A stretch of 64,000 nt of DNA. Source: Geomonas ferrireducens. Its GTDB lineage: Bacteria; Desulfobacterota; Desulfuromonadia; Geobacterales; Geobacteraceae. The DNA lies in NCBI RefSeq assembly GCF_004917065.1, contig NZ_SSYA01000001.1, positions 557,001 through 621,000 of the forward strand, in the 5' to 3' direction. This document shows positions 25,553 through 36,230 of this stretch, one piece after another; within the stretch, counting starts at the first letter, position 1; each line of letters begins with the position of its first letter. The notes beneath the pieces are model-generated. The model did not search any database and had not been told where the DNA came from. It worked only from the letters and a program-made list of their open reading frames with translations. Position numbers and translations under genes: made by a program.

Positions 25553-26377
25553 CTACACTTTTTTAACTATGATTTTGTCTATGTAATCGAGGTCTATGTA
25601 ATCCAAAGCCTGCATCTGCGTTTTCAGGTCGCCGTAGATGCGGGACAGGCGCGCCAGCTTGTCACCGAACTCGCCATTGCCGAGTTTCACAGGGATCCCC
25701 CCCTGCATGGTGAAGAGGGTGAATCCGTACCCCCTGCTGTAATGGATCTCCGAGATGTCGGCGAGGCTGAAGACGCTGCCGGATTTGAGCGTCCCGATGA
25801 GCTGCAGCGCGCTTTTGAGCGCCTCCTGGGTCCCCTTCGGGTCCTGAGCCAGTTCTTCCTCGGTAATCCCGGTTATGAGCGGGTAGTCGAGCCGGTCACC
25901 CTCCGTCAGCGATTTGAAGAGAACGCCCTTGTCGTCCAGGTAATAGAGGCAGCCGACGTTCGCCACCGCGACCGGTGTTCTCTCGGCAACGGTGATCGAG
26001 AGGGTGTGCGGGAAGTAGCGGCGCACCTGGATCTGCTCCAGCCAGGGGTTCTTCCCGAGGCGGGCCATGACCGTCTTGAGGTCGAGCCCGAGCATCGAGT
26101 CGCCTGGGCGGATCCCGGCCAAGGTGATGAGCTCGTCCCGGCTCACCCTCTTAAGCGGTGAGACCTCGATCGTTTCGAGACGCAGGAGCGTGGTGCGGGA
26201 TACCACCCCATAGGCCTTCCAGCCACCGAAGCCAACGACCGCGCAGACGGCCGAAGCGCCGATCCCCCTGGAGAGCCATTTGAGGATGGGAGTCCAGTTG
26301 ATCGGCTTGCGCTGTTTGGGCGGTTTCTTGACCCTGTTGTTGGGTATCCGCTGTTTTTTGGTATGAAGATCGCGCAT
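25553..26377 (-). CDS. ftsQ: Cell division protein FtsQ/DivIB
   Basis: 274 residues: a basic cytoplasmic N-terminus, one membrane helix (about 38-57), a POTRA domain beginning LRLETIEVSPLKRVSRDELI, then the FtsQ beta domain (VAERTPVAVANVGCLYYLDD). It links FtsB/FtsL to the other divisome proteins. The reading frame is open further upstream through a dispersed repeat. The ATG at 26377 (MRDLHTKKQ) gives the normal FtsQ length; the ribosome site is weak. A repeat and 116 bp separate it from ddl. Confidence 0.93.
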   Translation of the reverse strand: MRDLHTKKQRIPNNRVKKPPKQRKPINWTPILKWLSRGIGASAVCAVVGFGGWKAYGVVSRTTLLRLETIEVSPLKRVSRDELITLAGIRPGDSMLGLDLKTVMARLGKNPWLEQIQVRRYFPHTLSITVAERTPVAVANVGCLYYLDDKGVLFKSLTEGDRLDYPLITGITEEELAQDPKGTQEALKSALQLIGTLKSGSVFSLADISEIHYSRGYGFTLFTMQGGIPVKLGNGEFGDKLARLSRIYGDLKTQMQALDYIDLDYIDKIIVKKV

Positions 26378-26441
26378 GGCACAATTACCGTTCGAATTTA
26401 ATTTCAATGCACTGCATAGCAACGGTTTGACTGACTGGTTT

Positions 26442-26480
26442 AAATCCCCCCTCGCCCCCCTTCGCAAAGGGGGGTAAAGG
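26442..26480 (+). repeat. Dispersed palindromic repeat, copy 4 (ddl-ftsQ gap)
   Basis: AAATCCCCCCTCGCCCCCCT followed by TCGCAAAGGGGGGTAAAGGC, the same family as the copy inside lexA. Confidence 0.7.
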
Positions 26481-26493
26481 CAGCACTTTCCTT

Positions 26494-27411
26494 CTAAATC
26501 TTGAGCGACGCGGCGAGCAGGATGCGCGTCACCAATTGGTCGAAATCGATCCCGGAGCCGCGTGCGATCTCCGGCAAAAGGCTCAGGTCGGTCATCCCCG
26601 GCAGGGTGTTGACCTCGAGGAGATAGCACTCGCCCTGCTCGTTGACCAGGAAGTCAACGCGGCTGTAGCAGTCGCACCCGAGAGCGGCGTGCGCCTTCTC
26701 TCCTTCCTTCAGAACCGCCTGGTACACGTTCTCCGGCAGGCGTGCGGGGAGGATGTGCTCGGCGCCGCCGTCGGTGTATTTAGCCTCGTAGTCGTAGAAC
26801 TCGTTTTTCGGAACGATCTCGATGGCGCCCATGGCACGGCCGTCCAGGATGCCGACCTGGACTTCCTTGCCGCTTATGAACGCTTCGATCAGGATCTCGG
26901 AGTCGTAGCGGAAGGCCTCTTCCAGCGCCTTCTCCATCTGCCCTGGCTCTTTCACGATGCTGACGCCGACCGACGACCCTTCCTTGGAGGGCTTCACCAC
27001 GACCGGAAGCGGGTTCTCGAGCTTCAGCTCCTCGCCGCGGCGCAGTACTTGGTACGGAGCAAGCTTGAGCCCCGCCGCTGCGAACATCACCTTGGCCGCG
27101 ACCTTGTCGATGGCCAGCGCCGAGGCGAGCACGCCGGAGCCGGTGTAGGGAACGCCCATCAGTTCGAGGAGCCCCTGGACCGAGCCGTCCTCTCCGAAGC
27201 GGCCATGCAGGGCGATGAAGGCCCGCTCCACCTTCTCCTCGGCGAGGCGCTGGGCGAGGTCGCGCCCGACGTCGATGCCGACGGCGTCATAACCCTGGCG
27301 CTGCAGGGAGGCGAGAACGGCCTTGCCGCTGTTGAGGGACACCTCGCGCTCGGCGGAAAGCCCCCCCAGCAGCACGGCGATCTTTTTGGTTTTCAGCTCA
27401 TCTATGGTCAT
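26494..27411 (-). CDS. ddl: D-alanine--D-alanine ligase
   Basis: 305 residues. ATP-grasp enzyme that joins two D-Ala for the peptidoglycan stem. Landmarks: [17 protein letters not shown] at the N-terminus, [13 protein letters not shown] (ATP loop), [14 protein letters not shown], and the C-terminal metal and substrate motif [18 protein letters not shown]. It lies 24 bp after murB in the dcw order. Full length, no oddities. Confidence 0.96.
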   Translation of the reverse strand: MTIDELKTKKIAVLLGGLSAEREVSLNSGKAVLASLQRQGYDAVGIDVGRDLAQRLAEEKVERAFIALHGRFGEDGSVQGLLELMGVPYTGSGVLASALAIDKVAAKVMFAAAGLKLAPYQVLRRGEELKLENPLPVVVKPSKEGSSVGVSIVKEPGQMEKALEEAFRYDSEILIEAFISGKEVQVGILDGRAMGAIEIVPKNEFYDYEAKYTDGGAEHILPARLPENVYQAVLKEGEKAHAALGCDCYSRVDFLVNEQGECYLLEVNTLPGMTDLSLLPEIARGSGIDFDQLVTRILLAASLKI

Positions 27412-27435
27412 GCTCTGATTCCTTTTTCCTGTTCA

Positions 27436-28341
27436 CTACCCTTCGCCGACGATCCTCACTTCTTCCTCGAGCTCGACGCCGCTCTCCTCCTTGACCCGGT
27501 GCTTTATGAAAGCGGCCAGAGTGAGAAAGTCGGCGGCCCGGGCGTCGCCGCGGTTCACCAGGAAGTTCGTGTGTACTTCGGAGACCTGTGCTCCCCCTAC
27601 CGTCTTGCCGCGCAGCCCCGCCTGATCGATGAGACGCCAGGCGCTTTCGCCGGGAGGGTTCTTGAAGAAGGAGCCCGCGTTGGGAAAGCCGACGCGCTGT
27701 CCGCCGCGCTTCGCGTTGTACTCCTGCATGCGGGCCTCGATCAGGCGGCGCTCTTCCGGCTCCAGCCTGAGCCTCGCCCCGAGGACGATCTCACCCGGCT
27801 CCAGCTTCAGGAAGCGGTAGCCGTACCTCACCTCGCTCCCTTTTCTCACCAGGACCTCGCCGCCGCGCATCGTGGTCAGGTACTCGACCCGCAGGAAGGT
27901 CTCGCTGCCGTGTGCACCGGCGTTCATGGTGAGCGCACCGCCGAAACTCCCGGGGATGCCGCAAAGAAACTCGATTCCTCCCAGGCAGTTCTCCGCAGCG
28001 AAGCGGGTAAGGGCCTGGTTGGTGACGCCGGCACCCGCATCGAGTCGGGCTCCGGGCATCTGGGTCATGGTGTCGAGGCGTTTCAGGGAGATGACACACC
28101 CCCTTATGCCCCCGTCGCGCACGAGCAGGTTGTAACCGCCGCCAACCACCATGGAAGGGATCCCAAGTCCCTGGAGCGCCTCCACTGCCGTTTTCAGATC
28201 ATCCTGATCGGCGGGCTCTAGGAAGAGGTCGGCCGGTCCGCCCACCCTGAGCGAGCTGTGGCGGGACATCGGCTCGTCCCACAGGGCGCCGCCTCGGACC
28301 CTTTCCGCCACCCGCTCCAGATCGGCGCGCGACCAGGTCAC
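27436..28341 (-). CDS. murB: UDP-N-acetylenolpyruvoylglucosamine reductase MurB
   Basis: 301 residues, type II MurB (no extra C-terminal loop). FAD-binding PCMH-type fold: [52 protein letters not shown]. Proton-donor Ser lies in [14 protein letters not shown]. It makes UDP-MurNAc. It overlaps murC by 4 bp (ATGA), which indicates translational coupling. Confidence 0.96.
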   Translation of the reverse strand: MTWSRADLERVAERVRGGALWDEPMSRHSSLRVGGPADLFLEPADQDDLKTAVEALQGLGIPSMVVGGGYNLLVRDGGIRGCVISLKRLDTMTQMPGARLDAGAGVTNQALTRFAAENCLGGIEFLCGIPGSFGGALTMNAGAHGSETFLRVEYLTTMRGGEVLVRKGSEVRYGYRFLKLEPGEIVLGARLRLEPEERRLIEARMQEYNAKRGGQRVGFPNAGSFFKNPPGESAWRLIDQAGLRGKTVGGAQVSEVHTNFLVNRGDARAADFLTLAAFIKHRVKEESGVELEEEVRIVGEG

Positions 28342-29723
28342 TTGTCCCCCGTTGCCTTCAGACGCTCCAGCATCGCCTCACCTATCTGCCAGACGTTGCC
28401 GGCGCCCAAGGTGAGCAGAATGTCGCCCGGTGCGAGGACGCCTTCCAAGTGCGTACAGAGCTTGTCGCGATCCGAGATCCAGGTGACGTCCTTCTGGCCG
28501 TGACGCCTCACGCGCGCTGCAAGCGCCTCGGCGGTCACCCCCTCTATCGGGGCCTCGCCGGCAGCGTAGATGTCGGTGAGGATCAGGACGTCGGCATCGT
28601 GGAACGCCTTGACGAAGTCCTCGAAGAGCTCCTTCGTGCGCGAGTAGCGGTGCGGCTGGAATACGACCACCAGACGGTTCTCCGCAAAGCCTGCCTTGGC
28701 CGCGGCGAGCGTAGCTCGGATCTCGGTCGGGTGATGGCCGTAGTCGTCGACCACCTTGATTGAGTTCACCTCGCCCTTGAGCGAGAAGCGGCGCCCGACC
28801 CCACCGAAGGCCTTGAACCCTTCCTGAATGGTCTCGAACGGGATGTCCAGTTCCATGGCGACCGCGATGGATGCGAGCGCGTTCAGCACGTTGTGCGCGC
28901 CGGGCATCGAATAGGTGATCTCCCCGAGCCTCACCCCCTTGTGGTGTGCCACGAAGCTCGTGGAGAACCCGGAGAGGCGGACGTCGGTGGCGCGGAAATC
29001 GGCCTGGGCCGACAGGCCGTAGCTCGTGAAGCGTTTCTTCACGCGCGGCAGGACGTCGGCGATGTTGCCGTTATCGAGGCAGAGGACCGCGAGCCCGTAG
29101 AAGGGGATCTTGTTGATGAACTCGACGAAGGTGTCCTTGATCTCCTCGATGCCGCTGTAGAAGTCGAGGTGATCGGCGTCGATGTTGGTGACGACGGCGA
29201 TGGTCGGGGAGAGGAGCAGGAAGGAGCCGTCGGACTCGTCCGCCTCGGCGACCAGGAACTGTCCCTGCCCGAGGCGCGCGTTGCTACCGAGCGAGTTGAG
29301 CCTGCCGCCGATCACCATGGTCGGGTCGATCCCCCCCTTGGAGAGGAGCGTCGCCACCATCGAGGTGGTGGTGGTCTTGCCGTGGGTGCCGGCCACTGCG
29401 ATGCCGTACTTCATGCGCATCAGCTCCGCGAGCATCTCCGCGCGGGGGATGACCGGGATCAGTTTGAGGTGCGCCTCGATTACCTCGGGGTTGTCCTCGT
29501 GCACCGCGCTCGAGATGACCACGACGTCCGCCTGGGCCACGTTCTCGGCCGCATGGCCGATGAAGATCTCGCCGCCAAGGCTCTCAAGGCGCTGCGTCGT
29601 GTCCGAGCTTCTCAGGTCGGAGCCGGAGACCTTGTAACCCAGGTTCAAGAGCACCTCGGCGATGCCGCTCATGCCGATGCCGCCGATGCCGACGAAATGT
29701 ATCCTCTCTATCTTTCCGTACAC
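28338..29723 (-). CDS. murC: UDP-N-acetylmuramate--L-alanine ligase MurC
   Basis: 461 residues. Mur ligase that adds L-Ala. Rossmann start [20 protein letters not shown] (about 8-28), ATP P-loop [11 protein letters not shown], central [14 protein letters not shown], and C-terminal [18 protein letters not shown]. Upstream lies a 180-bp gap that holds an inverted pair of heptamer repeats. Confidence 0.96.
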   Translation of the reverse strand: MYGKIERIHFVGIGGIGMSGIAEVLLNLGYKVSGSDLRSSDTTQRLESLGGEIFIGHAAENVAQADVVVISSAVHEDNPEVIEAHLKLIPVIPRAEMLAELMRMKYGIAVAGTHGKTTTTSMVATLLSKGGIDPTMVIGGRLNSLGSNARLGQGQFLVAEADESDGSFLLLSPTIAVVTNIDADHLDFYSGIEEIKDTFVEFINKIPFYGLAVLCLDNGNIADVLPRVKKRFTSYGLSAQADFRATDVRLSGFSTSFVAHHKGVRLGEITYSMPGAHNVLNALASIAVAMELDIPFETIQEGFKAFGGVGRRFSLKGEVNSIKVVDDYGHHPTEIRATLAAAKAGFAENRLVVVFQPHRYSRTKELFEDFVKAFHDADVLILTDIYAAGEAPIEGVTAEALAARVRRHGQKDVTWISDRDKLCTHLEGVLAPGDILLTLGAGNVWQIGEAMLERLKATGDK

Positions 29724-29740
29724 AGAAACTCCTTAAGGCC

Positions 29741-29900
29741 GTTCAACGTTCAGCGTTCAACGTTCGCCTTATTCATTTGCTTCGTTCGGCCGCCTGCTGA
29801 CGGCCTGATCTTAACCTGGTCATTTAAAGTGATGCCGCTTCGACATCCTTTGCCGGAGGGACATCCAGTCTCGAACGTTGAACGCAGAACGCTGAACGGG
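29741..29900. repeat. Inverted pair of heptamer arrays, element 1 (murG-murC gap)
   Basis: Left array GTTCAAC-GTTCAGC (29741-29754) then GTTCAAC-GTTCGCC (29755-29768). Right array GAACGTT-GAACGCA (29873-29886) then GAACGCT-GAACGGG (29887-29900), which is its near reverse complement. About 105 bp of unrelated sequence lies between. The right array ends 2 bp from the murG stop codon. Confidence 0.75.
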
Positions 29901-29902
29901 TT

Positions 29903-30982
29903 CTAGCCTCTCCCCGTCATGGCCGCGACGATCGCCTGGGCGGCGTCTAACTGTGCCAGGGAGCGGGCGTTCTTCTCCAGCTCGGCCACCTTTTCCGGGT
30001 GCTCCATGAGATCGCTTATCTCGGCGGCGAGCCGCTCGCCGGAAAGGTCCTCTTCGACGATCATGCGCCCGGCGCCTTTGTGCACCAGCGACTCGGCGTT
30101 CTTCCTCTGGTGGTCATCGGCTGCGTACGGGTATGGGATGAAAACGCACCCCTTGCCGCAGGCGGTCACCTCGGCGATGGTGGTGGCCCCGGCCCGGCAG
30201 ATGACCAGGTCGGCGGCACCGTAGGCCGCGGACATGTTGTCGATGAAGGAGAGTACCTGCGCCTGGACGCCCTGGCCCTGGTACCCCTCGCGCACCCGCG
30301 CGACGTCCTTGTCTCCGGTCTGGTGCGTGATGCGCAGCTTGTGCTTCACCGACTCGAGGAAGGGAAGCGCCTCCAGCATGGCGCTGTTGATCCGCTGCGC
30401 TCCCGCGCTGCCGCCGAAAACGAGGATGCTGAACACGTTGCCGGCCTCGCGCTCCCGCTGCTCCTGAAAGCCCCAGAGGATCTCCTTGCGGATCGGGTTG
30501 CCGGTCATCTGGGTGATCCCCTTCGGGAAGAACCCGGCCGCCTCCTCCATGGAGATGAAGATGCCGTCCACTACGCGACTCAGAACCTTGTTGGTGAGCC
30601 CCGGAAACGCGTTTTGCTCGTGGATGAAACGCCTGATCCCCATCCCCTTAGCGGCGAGAAGGATCGGGGCCGACGCGTAACCTCCCACCCCCAGCACCAG
30701 ATCGGGGCGGAACTCCTTCAGGATCTTTCTGGACTGCGAGTAGCCGTAGAGCAGGCGCCCGGCGCTCATGAGCTTCTTGACGGTCCCCATCCCCTTCATG
30801 CCGCTTGCGGAGATGAGCTCCAGTTTGTAGCCTAGCTTCGGCAGAAGGCGCGCCTCGATGCCGCGCTCGGTCCCGACGAAGAGGACCTCGTTCTCCGGAC
30901 TGCGGGAGAGGAATTCCTCTGCCACCGCTATCCCCGGGAAGAGATGCCCCCCGGTGCCGCCTCCTGCAATGATCAGCCTCAT
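29903..30982 (-). CDS. murG: Lipid II glycosyltransferase MurG
   Basis: 359 residues. Adds GlcNAc to lipid I on the inner face of the membrane. GT-B fold with N-terminal loop IIAGGGTGGHLFPGIAVAEE, second loop LVFGGSAGAQRINSAMLEAL, and donor-site ICRAGATTIAEVTACGKGCV with FIPYPYAADDHQRKNAESL. The start overlaps the ftsW stop by 4 bp. Confidence 0.96.
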   Translation of the reverse strand: MRLIIAGGGTGGHLFPGIAVAEEFLSRSPENEVLFVGTERGIEARLLPKLGYKLELISASGMKGMGTVKKLMSAGRLLYGYSQSRKILKEFRPDLVLGVGGYASAPILLAAKGMGIRRFIHEQNAFPGLTNKVLSRVVDGIFISMEEAAGFFPKGITQMTGNPIRKEILWGFQEQREREAGNVFSILVFGGSAGAQRINSAMLEALPFLESVKHKLRITHQTGDKDVARVREGYQGQGVQAQVLSFIDNMSAAYGAADLVICRAGATTIAEVTACGKGCVFIPYPYAADDHQRKNAESLVHKGAGRMIVEEDLSGERLAAEISDLMEHPEKVAELEKNARSLAQLDAAQAIVAAMTGRG

Positions 30983-32082
30983 ACCGTCCCCCTTGTCCTG
31001 GTGGAAACGTTAAGGAGAACGCCGACCGCGCAGAGCGTGATGATCAGCGAACTGCCGCCGTAACTTAAAAACGGCAGCGCAATCCCCTTGGTCGGGAGAA
31101 GGCCGGTAACGACTGCCATGTTGATGAACGCCTCAAGTCCCAAAAGCACCGAGATGCCGAAGGCGAGAAAACGCCCGAAGCTGTCTTCGGCGGCGATGGC
31201 TACCCGAATGCTTCTTTGCACCAGCAAAAGGAACATCGACGCGATCACGATCACGCCGATGAACCCCATCTCCTCGCCGAGCACGGAAAGGATGAAGTCG
31301 GTGTGCGCCTCGGGAAGGTAGAAGAGTTTTTGTTTTCCTTCGCCGAGCCCCTGCCCGAAGAAGCCGCCGGTGCCGAGGGCGAGCCAGCTCTGGATGATCT
31401 GGAAGCCGGCGTCGGTCGGGTCCTGCCAGGGGTCGAGAAAGGCGGTGATGCGCCGCATCCGGTACGCCTTGGTGAAGACGAGGTAGCAGACGCCGGGAAG
31501 TGCTACGAGCCCCATCCCGAGGATGTACTGCACCTTGGTTCCCGCGGCGAAGAGCATCATGATGGCGACCGCGAACATGGTGAGCGCGGCACCCATGTCG
31601 TGCTGCGCGAGCAGTACCACGATGAACATCCCCAGGATCAGCATGTAGGGAAGAAAACCGGCAGCGAACTGCTTCAGCTTGTCCTGGCGCTTCTCCAGCG
31701 AGTACGCCATGTACATGATGAGCGCCACCTTGGCGAGCTCCGAGGGCTGGAAGTTGAAACCCGGAAGCCGGATCCAGCGCGACGCACCCTTGGCGGTGCC
31801 GCCGATCCCCGGCACGAACACCAGAAGGAGAAGCACGAAGGTGCCGAGAAAGAGCGGCACGGCGTACTTCTTCCAGACGTGGTAGTCGACGTGCATGGCG
31901 AGCCCCATGCCGATGAAGCCGATCAGCGCGTAGAGGGACTGCCTTTTCAGGAAGAAGAAGCCGTCGTGAAACCTCTTGGCCGCCATAACGGAAGACGCGG
32001 AGTAGACCATGACCACACCGAAACAGGTGAGGATCACCGCCATCATAAGCACGATCATGTCGTACCCCTCCAGCTTCTTCAC
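30979..32082 (-). CDS. ftsW: SEDS peptidoglycan polymerase FtsW
   Basis: 367 residues with about ten membrane helices. SEDS signatures: [20 protein letters not shown], the catalytic-loop Asp region [37 protein letters not shown] and [12 protein letters not shown]. It works with FtsI in septal wall synthesis. Overlaps both neighbours (murD and murG) by 4 bp. Confidence 0.96.
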   Translation of the reverse strand: MKKLEGYDMIVLMMAVILTCFGVVMVYSASSVMAAKRFHDGFFFLKRQSLYALIGFIGMGLAMHVDYHVWKKYAVPLFLGTFVLLLLVFVPGIGGTAKGASRWIRLPGFNFQPSELAKVALIMYMAYSLEKRQDKLKQFAAGFLPYMLILGMFIVVLLAQHDMGAALTMFAVAIMMLFAAGTKVQYILGMGLVALPGVCYLVFTKAYRMRRITAFLDPWQDPTDAGFQIIQSWLALGTGGFFGQGLGEGKQKLFYLPEAHTDFILSVLGEEMGFIGVIVIASMFLLLVQRSIRVAIAAEDSFGRFLAFGISVLLGLEAFINMAVVTGLLPTKGIALPFLSYGGSSLIITLCAVGVLLNVSTRTRGTV

Positions 32083-33443
32083 GCCCCGGACTCCTCCTTT
32101 TTAGCCGCGCGTACCGCCGCTTTGAAGCGTTCGGCGCGCTCCTCGTAATTCTTGAACATGTCGAAACTGGAACAGGCGGGCGAGAAGAGCACCACGCCGC
32201 CGGGCTCGGTCAGCCTGTGCGCCATGTCCACCGCCTCCTCCAGGGTATCGGCGAAGCGGGTGTCGGTCAGGTGGCCGAGCGCTTCCTTCATACGCTCCTT
32301 CGCCTCGCCGATCAGCACCAGGTGGCTGACCCGCTCCGAGACGAGCTTCGCGAGCGGCTCGTAGGAGCCTCCCTTGTCCTTGCCGCCGGCGATCAGGGTG
32401 ATGCCGGAGTCGAAGCTCTCAAGCGACTTCACGACGCTCCCGACGTTGGTTCCCTTGCTGTCCTCGTAGTAGGCGACGCCGTTCACTTCCTCGACGAACT
32501 CCATGCGGTGCGGCAGCCCCTTGAAGTTCTTCACGGTCTGGTAGGCGCAGTCGCCGTCGCAGCGCATGAGGAGCGTTGAGGCCATGGCCGCCATGATGTT
32601 GTCGAGGTTGTGCACACCCTTCAGGCGGAACCCTTCGGTGCCGAAGCGGAGCACCTTGCCGTTGTGGGCGAAGGTGATGAAGCCGTCGCGGTAGCTGATC
32701 CCTTCCTCGAGTTCGTGGAAGCGGCTCATCGGGAAGAGTTTCGCCTTCAGTTTCCCGGCGCATGCCGCGACCAGCGGGTCGTCCATGTTCAGGACGGCAT
32801 AGTCGTCGGCGCCCTGGTTCTCGAAGATGCGCAGCTTCGCGTCGATGTACTCCTGGAAGCTGTGATAGCGGTCCAGGTGGTCTTCGGTCAGGTTCAAAAG
32901 GACGGCGACGTGCGGGCGGAAGCTCTCGATCCCCTCGAGTTGGAAGGAGGAGAGTTCGACCACGACGCGATCCACTTCGGCGCCGCTCATGGCAAGTTCG
33001 ATGAGCGGGTTGCCGATGTTCCCACCGACGAAGGTGTCGAAGCCGCACCCCTTGAAGATCTCGCCGGTCAGCGTGGTCGTGGTGGTCTTGCCGTTGGTCC
33101 CGGTGATGGCGACCATCGGGGCCTTGATGAACCAGGAGGCGAGCTCCACCTCGGAGACCACGCGGCGCCTCTGGGCACGTGCCATCTCGAGCGGCTTGAT
33201 GTCCATCGGGACGCCGGGGGAGACGACAACCAGGTCGGCCATCAGGAAGCTGTAGGGGATGTGACGCCCGAGCTCCAGGCAAAGATCGAGGTCGGCGAGC
33301 TCGGCGAGGACGTCTTTCAAGGCCTCGTCGTCGCGCATGTCGGTGATGGTCACCTGCGCCCCGGCCTCGGCCAGGAAACGGGTCACGGCGACACCGGTCT
33401 TCGCGAGACCTACCACCAGTATTTTCTTGTCCTTTAAATCCAT
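32079..33443 (-). CDS. murD: UDP-N-acetylmuramoylalanine--D-glutamate ligase MurD
   Basis: 454 residues. Mur ligase adding D-Glu. N-terminal [21 protein letters not shown]-loop [38 protein letters not shown], and C-terminal [20 protein letters not shown]. The ATG at 33443 follows AAGAAGGACAT; the upstream open part runs through a dispersed repeat and is not coding. Confidence 0.95.
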   Translation of the reverse strand: MDLKDKKILVVGLAKTGVAVTRFLAEAGAQVTITDMRDDEALKDVLAELADLDLCLELGRHIPYSFLMADLVVVSPGVPMDIKPLEMARAQRRRVVSEVELASWFIKAPMVAITGTNGKTTTTTLTGEIFKGCGFDTFVGGNIGNPLIELAMSGAEVDRVVVELSSFQLEGIESFRPHVAVLLNLTEDHLDRYHSFQEYIDAKLRIFENQGADDYAVLNMDDPLVAACAGKLKAKLFPMSRFHELEEGISYRDGFITFAHNGKVLRFGTEGFRLKGVHNLDNIMAAMASTLLMRCDGDCAYQTVKNFKGLPHRMEFVEEVNGVAYYEDSKGTNVGSVVKSLESFDSGITLIAGGKDKGGSYEPLAKLVSERVSHLVLIGEAKERMKEALGHLTDTRFADTLEEAVDMAHRLTEPGGVVLFSPACSSFDMFKNYEERAERFKAAVRAAKKEESGA

Positions 33444-33467
33444 ATGTCCTTCTTTATCTCCGGAAAC

Positions 33468-33508
33468 CAAATCCCCCCTGTCCCCCCTTCGCAAAGGGGG
33501 GAACGCGA
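33468..33508 (+). repeat. Dispersed palindromic repeat, copy 5 (mraY-murD gap)
   Basis: AAATCCCCCCTGTCCCCCCT then TCGCAAAGGGGGGAACGCGA, immediately before the murD ribosome site region. Confidence 0.7.
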
Positions 33509-33576
33509 GGGCCGGTGCATTCCTTCGTTGTTATTTTTCTACGTTCCTCAGAACTCTTCGAAGAACGCGGTCGCGG

Positions 33577-34653
33577 CTAGCGCATCTTCAGGGTCGAGAT
33601 GGCGACCAGCGCGAGGATGATGGTGATGATCCAGAACCTGACGATGATCTTCGGCTCGGCGACCCCCTTCAGCTCGAAGTGGTGGTGTATCGGGGCCATC
33701 CGGAAGATCCTCTTGCCGCGGTACTTGTACGACCCCACCTGGAAGATGACCGACAGCGCCTCTACCACGAAGACCCCCCCGACGATGACGAGGAGGATCT
33801 CCTGCTTCGTGAGGACGGCCAGGGTGCCGAGCGCGCCGCCCAGGGAGAGCGAGCCCACATCCCCCATGAAGACCTCGGCGGGATAGGCGTTGTACCAAAG
33901 GAAGCCAAGCCCCGCGCCTACCATTGCGCCGCAAAGAACGGCGAGTTCCCCTGCCCCCGGCACGTACGGGATCTGCAGGTAGCCGGAAAGCCGCGCGTTA
34001 CCCGCGATGTAGCAGAAGAGGAGATAGGTGGCCGCGTTGATTGCGACTGGACCGATGGCAAGGCCGTCGAGTCCGTCGGTCAGGTTCACCGCATTACTCG
34101 CACCGACGATGACCAGGGTGACGAAAGGGATGTACAGGATGCCCAGTTCCGGGTGAAGCCTCTTGAAGAACGGGAAGTAGACTTCGGTGGAGAACCCGGG
34201 GAGGTAGTAGAGGAAGATGCCGACGCCGCCTGCGAGGATCACCTGCCAGAACATCTTCTGGCGCGGCGACAGCCCTTTCGGGTTTTTCTCGACGACCTTC
34301 TTGTAGTCGTCGACGAAGCCGAGCACGCCGTAGCCGCCCAGGATCAGCAGGGTGAGCCAGATGAAGATGTTGGTGAGGTCGGCCCACAACAGCGTCGGGA
34401 CGACGATACAGACGAGGATCAACACCCCGCCCATGGTGGGGGTCCCCTGCTTCTTCAGGTGCGACTCGGGACCGTCGGTGCGGATCACCTGGCGCGCCTG
34501 CAGCCCTTCGAGTTTTCTGACCACCCAAGGCCCCACGATGAAGGAAAGCACCAGCGCGGTGATCATGGCGTAGATGGTGCGGAAGGTCAGGTATTTAAAA
34601 ACGTTGAAAAGCTTGTAGTCCGTGGCGAGCGGATACAGCAGATGGTAAAGCAT
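33577..34653 (-). CDS. mraY: Phospho-N-acetylmuramoyl-pentapeptide transferase MraY
   Basis: 358 residues with ten membrane helices. Forms lipid I from undecaprenyl phosphate. Family motifs: [21 protein letters not shown] (Mg-binding Asp pair), [15 protein letters not shown] and the [11 protein letters not shown] loop near the C-terminus. Its ATG overlaps the murF stop by one base (TGATG). Confidence 0.97.
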   Translation of the reverse strand: MLYHLLYPLATDYKLFNVFKYLTFRTIYAMITALVLSFIVGPWVVRKLEGLQARQVIRTDGPESHLKKQGTPTMGGVLILVCIVVPTLLWADLTNIFIWLTLLILGGYGVLGFVDDYKKVVEKNPKGLSPRQKMFWQVILAGGVGIFLYYLPGFSTEVYFPFFKRLHPELGILYIPFVTLVIVGASNAVNLTDGLDGLAIGPVAINAATYLLFCYIAGNARLSGYLQIPYVPGAGELAVLCGAMVGAGLGFLWYNAYPAEVFMGDVGSLSLGGALGTLAVLTKQEILLVIVGGVFVVEALSVIFQVGSYKYRGKRIFRMAPIHHHFELKGVAEPKIIVRFWIITIILALVAISTLKMR

Positions 34654-36062
34654 CAGTCATGCCCCCCTTGCGTCGTGGGTGCCAGCGCCTGTTTTACCGC
34701 TGCCGCCACCTTTTCCATCTTCATACCGCGGCTCCCCTTGAAAAGGACGCAGTCGCCGGGCTCGAGCCAGCTGAGAAGCTCCCCGGCAATTTCCTCGTGG
34801 CTTTGCGCATGCACGATGCGCTCGGCCGGGAGACCGGCCTCGAGGGCACCCTTCTTGATCTCGGCGGCAAGCTCGCCCAGCAGATAAAGGCGCTCCACTG
34901 CCGCCGCGGCCTTGGCGCCCAACTCGCGATGCGCCGCCTCGGTGCCGAGCCCAAGTTCCAGCATGTCGCCCAGCACTGCGGCGCACCGTCCCCCCGCAGC
35001 CAGCTCATGCAGAGTGGTGAGTGCCGCCGCCATGGAGGCGGGGTTCGCGTTGTAGCTGTCGTCGATCAAGGTGACGCCGGCCACATCCTCGAGCTGGAAA
35101 CGCTTGTCGTAGGGGGTGAACTCCTCGAGCCCCCGGCAGATCACCTCGCCCGGGACGCCGAGCGCGTGCGCCGCAGCGGCCGCGGCAAGCGCGTTGTAGA
35201 TGTTGTGGCGACCGAAGGCCTTCAGGGTCACCGGCAGCTCCGCGTCGGGGAGCCTCAGGGTGAAGCTTTCCCCAAACTTCCCGAGGCTCTTGATCTCGGC
35301 GGAGGAGACCTCCGCCCCCCTGAGGCCGAAGGTGAGCCGGGTGACGTTGAGATGGGTCGGGCAGGCAGAGACGAGGGGATCGTCGACGTTGTACACCGCG
35401 ACGCTACCGGGCTTCAAACGCTGGAAAAGCTCACCCTTGGCCTTCGCCACCCCCTCGACGCTCCCCAGGGTCTCCAGGTGCGCGGGGAAGGCGTTGGTGA
35501 TGATCCCCACCTGCGGGTCGGCGATCTCGGCCAGGCGGTCGATCTCGCCGAACTCGCTCATGCCGATCTCGACCACGGCCCAGCGTTCACGGCCGGTCAA
35601 GCGGAACAGGGTGAGCGGAAGGCCGATCAGGTTGTTCAGGTTCCCCTCGGTCCTAAGGCCAGGGCCGGTCTGGGCGAGGATGCGGGCGAGCATCTCCTTG
35701 GTGGTCGTCTTGCCGTTACTGCCGGTAACCGCGACCACCTTGAGATCAAAGCGGCGCCGGTGAAAGGCTGCCATGTCGCCCAGGGCGCGCAGGGTGTCCT
35801 TGACGGCAACCGCGCTGCAACCGGCGGGAAGCGGGTGGGCGGCAAGCCACGCCTCGGAGGCGAGGAAAGCGGTGACGCCGCGGGCGGCGGCGGGATTTAT
35901 GAAGTCATGACCGTCGAAGCGCTCTCCTACGAGCGGCACGAACAGTTCCCCGGGAGCGACCTTGCGCGAGTCAGTGGAGACGGAGGAGACGTCCATGCCC
36001 CCCTCCCCGATCAGCCTGCCGCCGGTTGCCTCGGCTATTTCATACAGCGTGAATATCGACAT
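34653..36062 (-). CDS. murF: UDP-MurNAc-tripeptide--D-alanyl-D-alanine ligase MurF
   Basis: 469 residues. Adds D-Ala-D-Ala. N-terminal substrate domain ([20 protein letters not shown]), P-loop [21 protein letters not shown] and [16 protein letters not shown]. The ATG at 36062 ([12 protein letters not shown]) follows CAGGATCCGG and gives the normal length; a much longer upstream reading has no ribosome site. A 168-bp gap separates it from murE, with no clear element in it. Confidence 0.95.
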   Translation of the reverse strand: MSIFTLYEIAEATGGRLIGEGGMDVSSVSTDSRKVAPGELFVPLVGERFDGHDFINPAAARGVTAFLASEAWLAAHPLPAGCSAVAVKDTLRALGDMAAFHRRRFDLKVVAVTGSNGKTTTKEMLARILAQTGPGLRTEGNLNNLIGLPLTLFRLTGRERWAVVEIGMSEFGEIDRLAEIADPQVGIITNAFPAHLETLGSVEGVAKAKGELFQRLKPGSVAVYNVDDPLVSACPTHLNVTRLTFGLRGAEVSSAEIKSLGKFGESFTLRLPDAELPVTLKAFGRHNIYNALAAAAAAHALGVPGEVICRGLEEFTPYDKRFQLEDVAGVTLIDDSYNANPASMAAALTTLHELAAGGRCAAVLGDMLELGLGTEAAHRELGAKAAAAVERLYLLGELAAEIKKGALEAGLPAERIVHAQSHEEIAGELLSWLEPGDCVLFKGSRGMKMEKVAAAVKQALAPTTQGGHD

Positions 36063-36230
36063 CCGGATCCTGGTTTCCTTTTGCTGCCGGGCGTCATGCG
36101 CCCTTGATTCGCCCCTTTTCCAATGGTCCTCAGAGCTTACGCTTCCTGCACCGCGAACTGCTTTCCCTGGCGCGGGAAAACGACTAATGTGCCGCAAAAT
36201 AAGGGAAAAGGGAACCTTTTTTTGCTCCTG

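Noticed and set aside
24365-26161. 598-codon plus-strand frame opposite ftsA/ftsQ
   Set aside because: Shadow frame; composition and lack of ribosome site argue against it.
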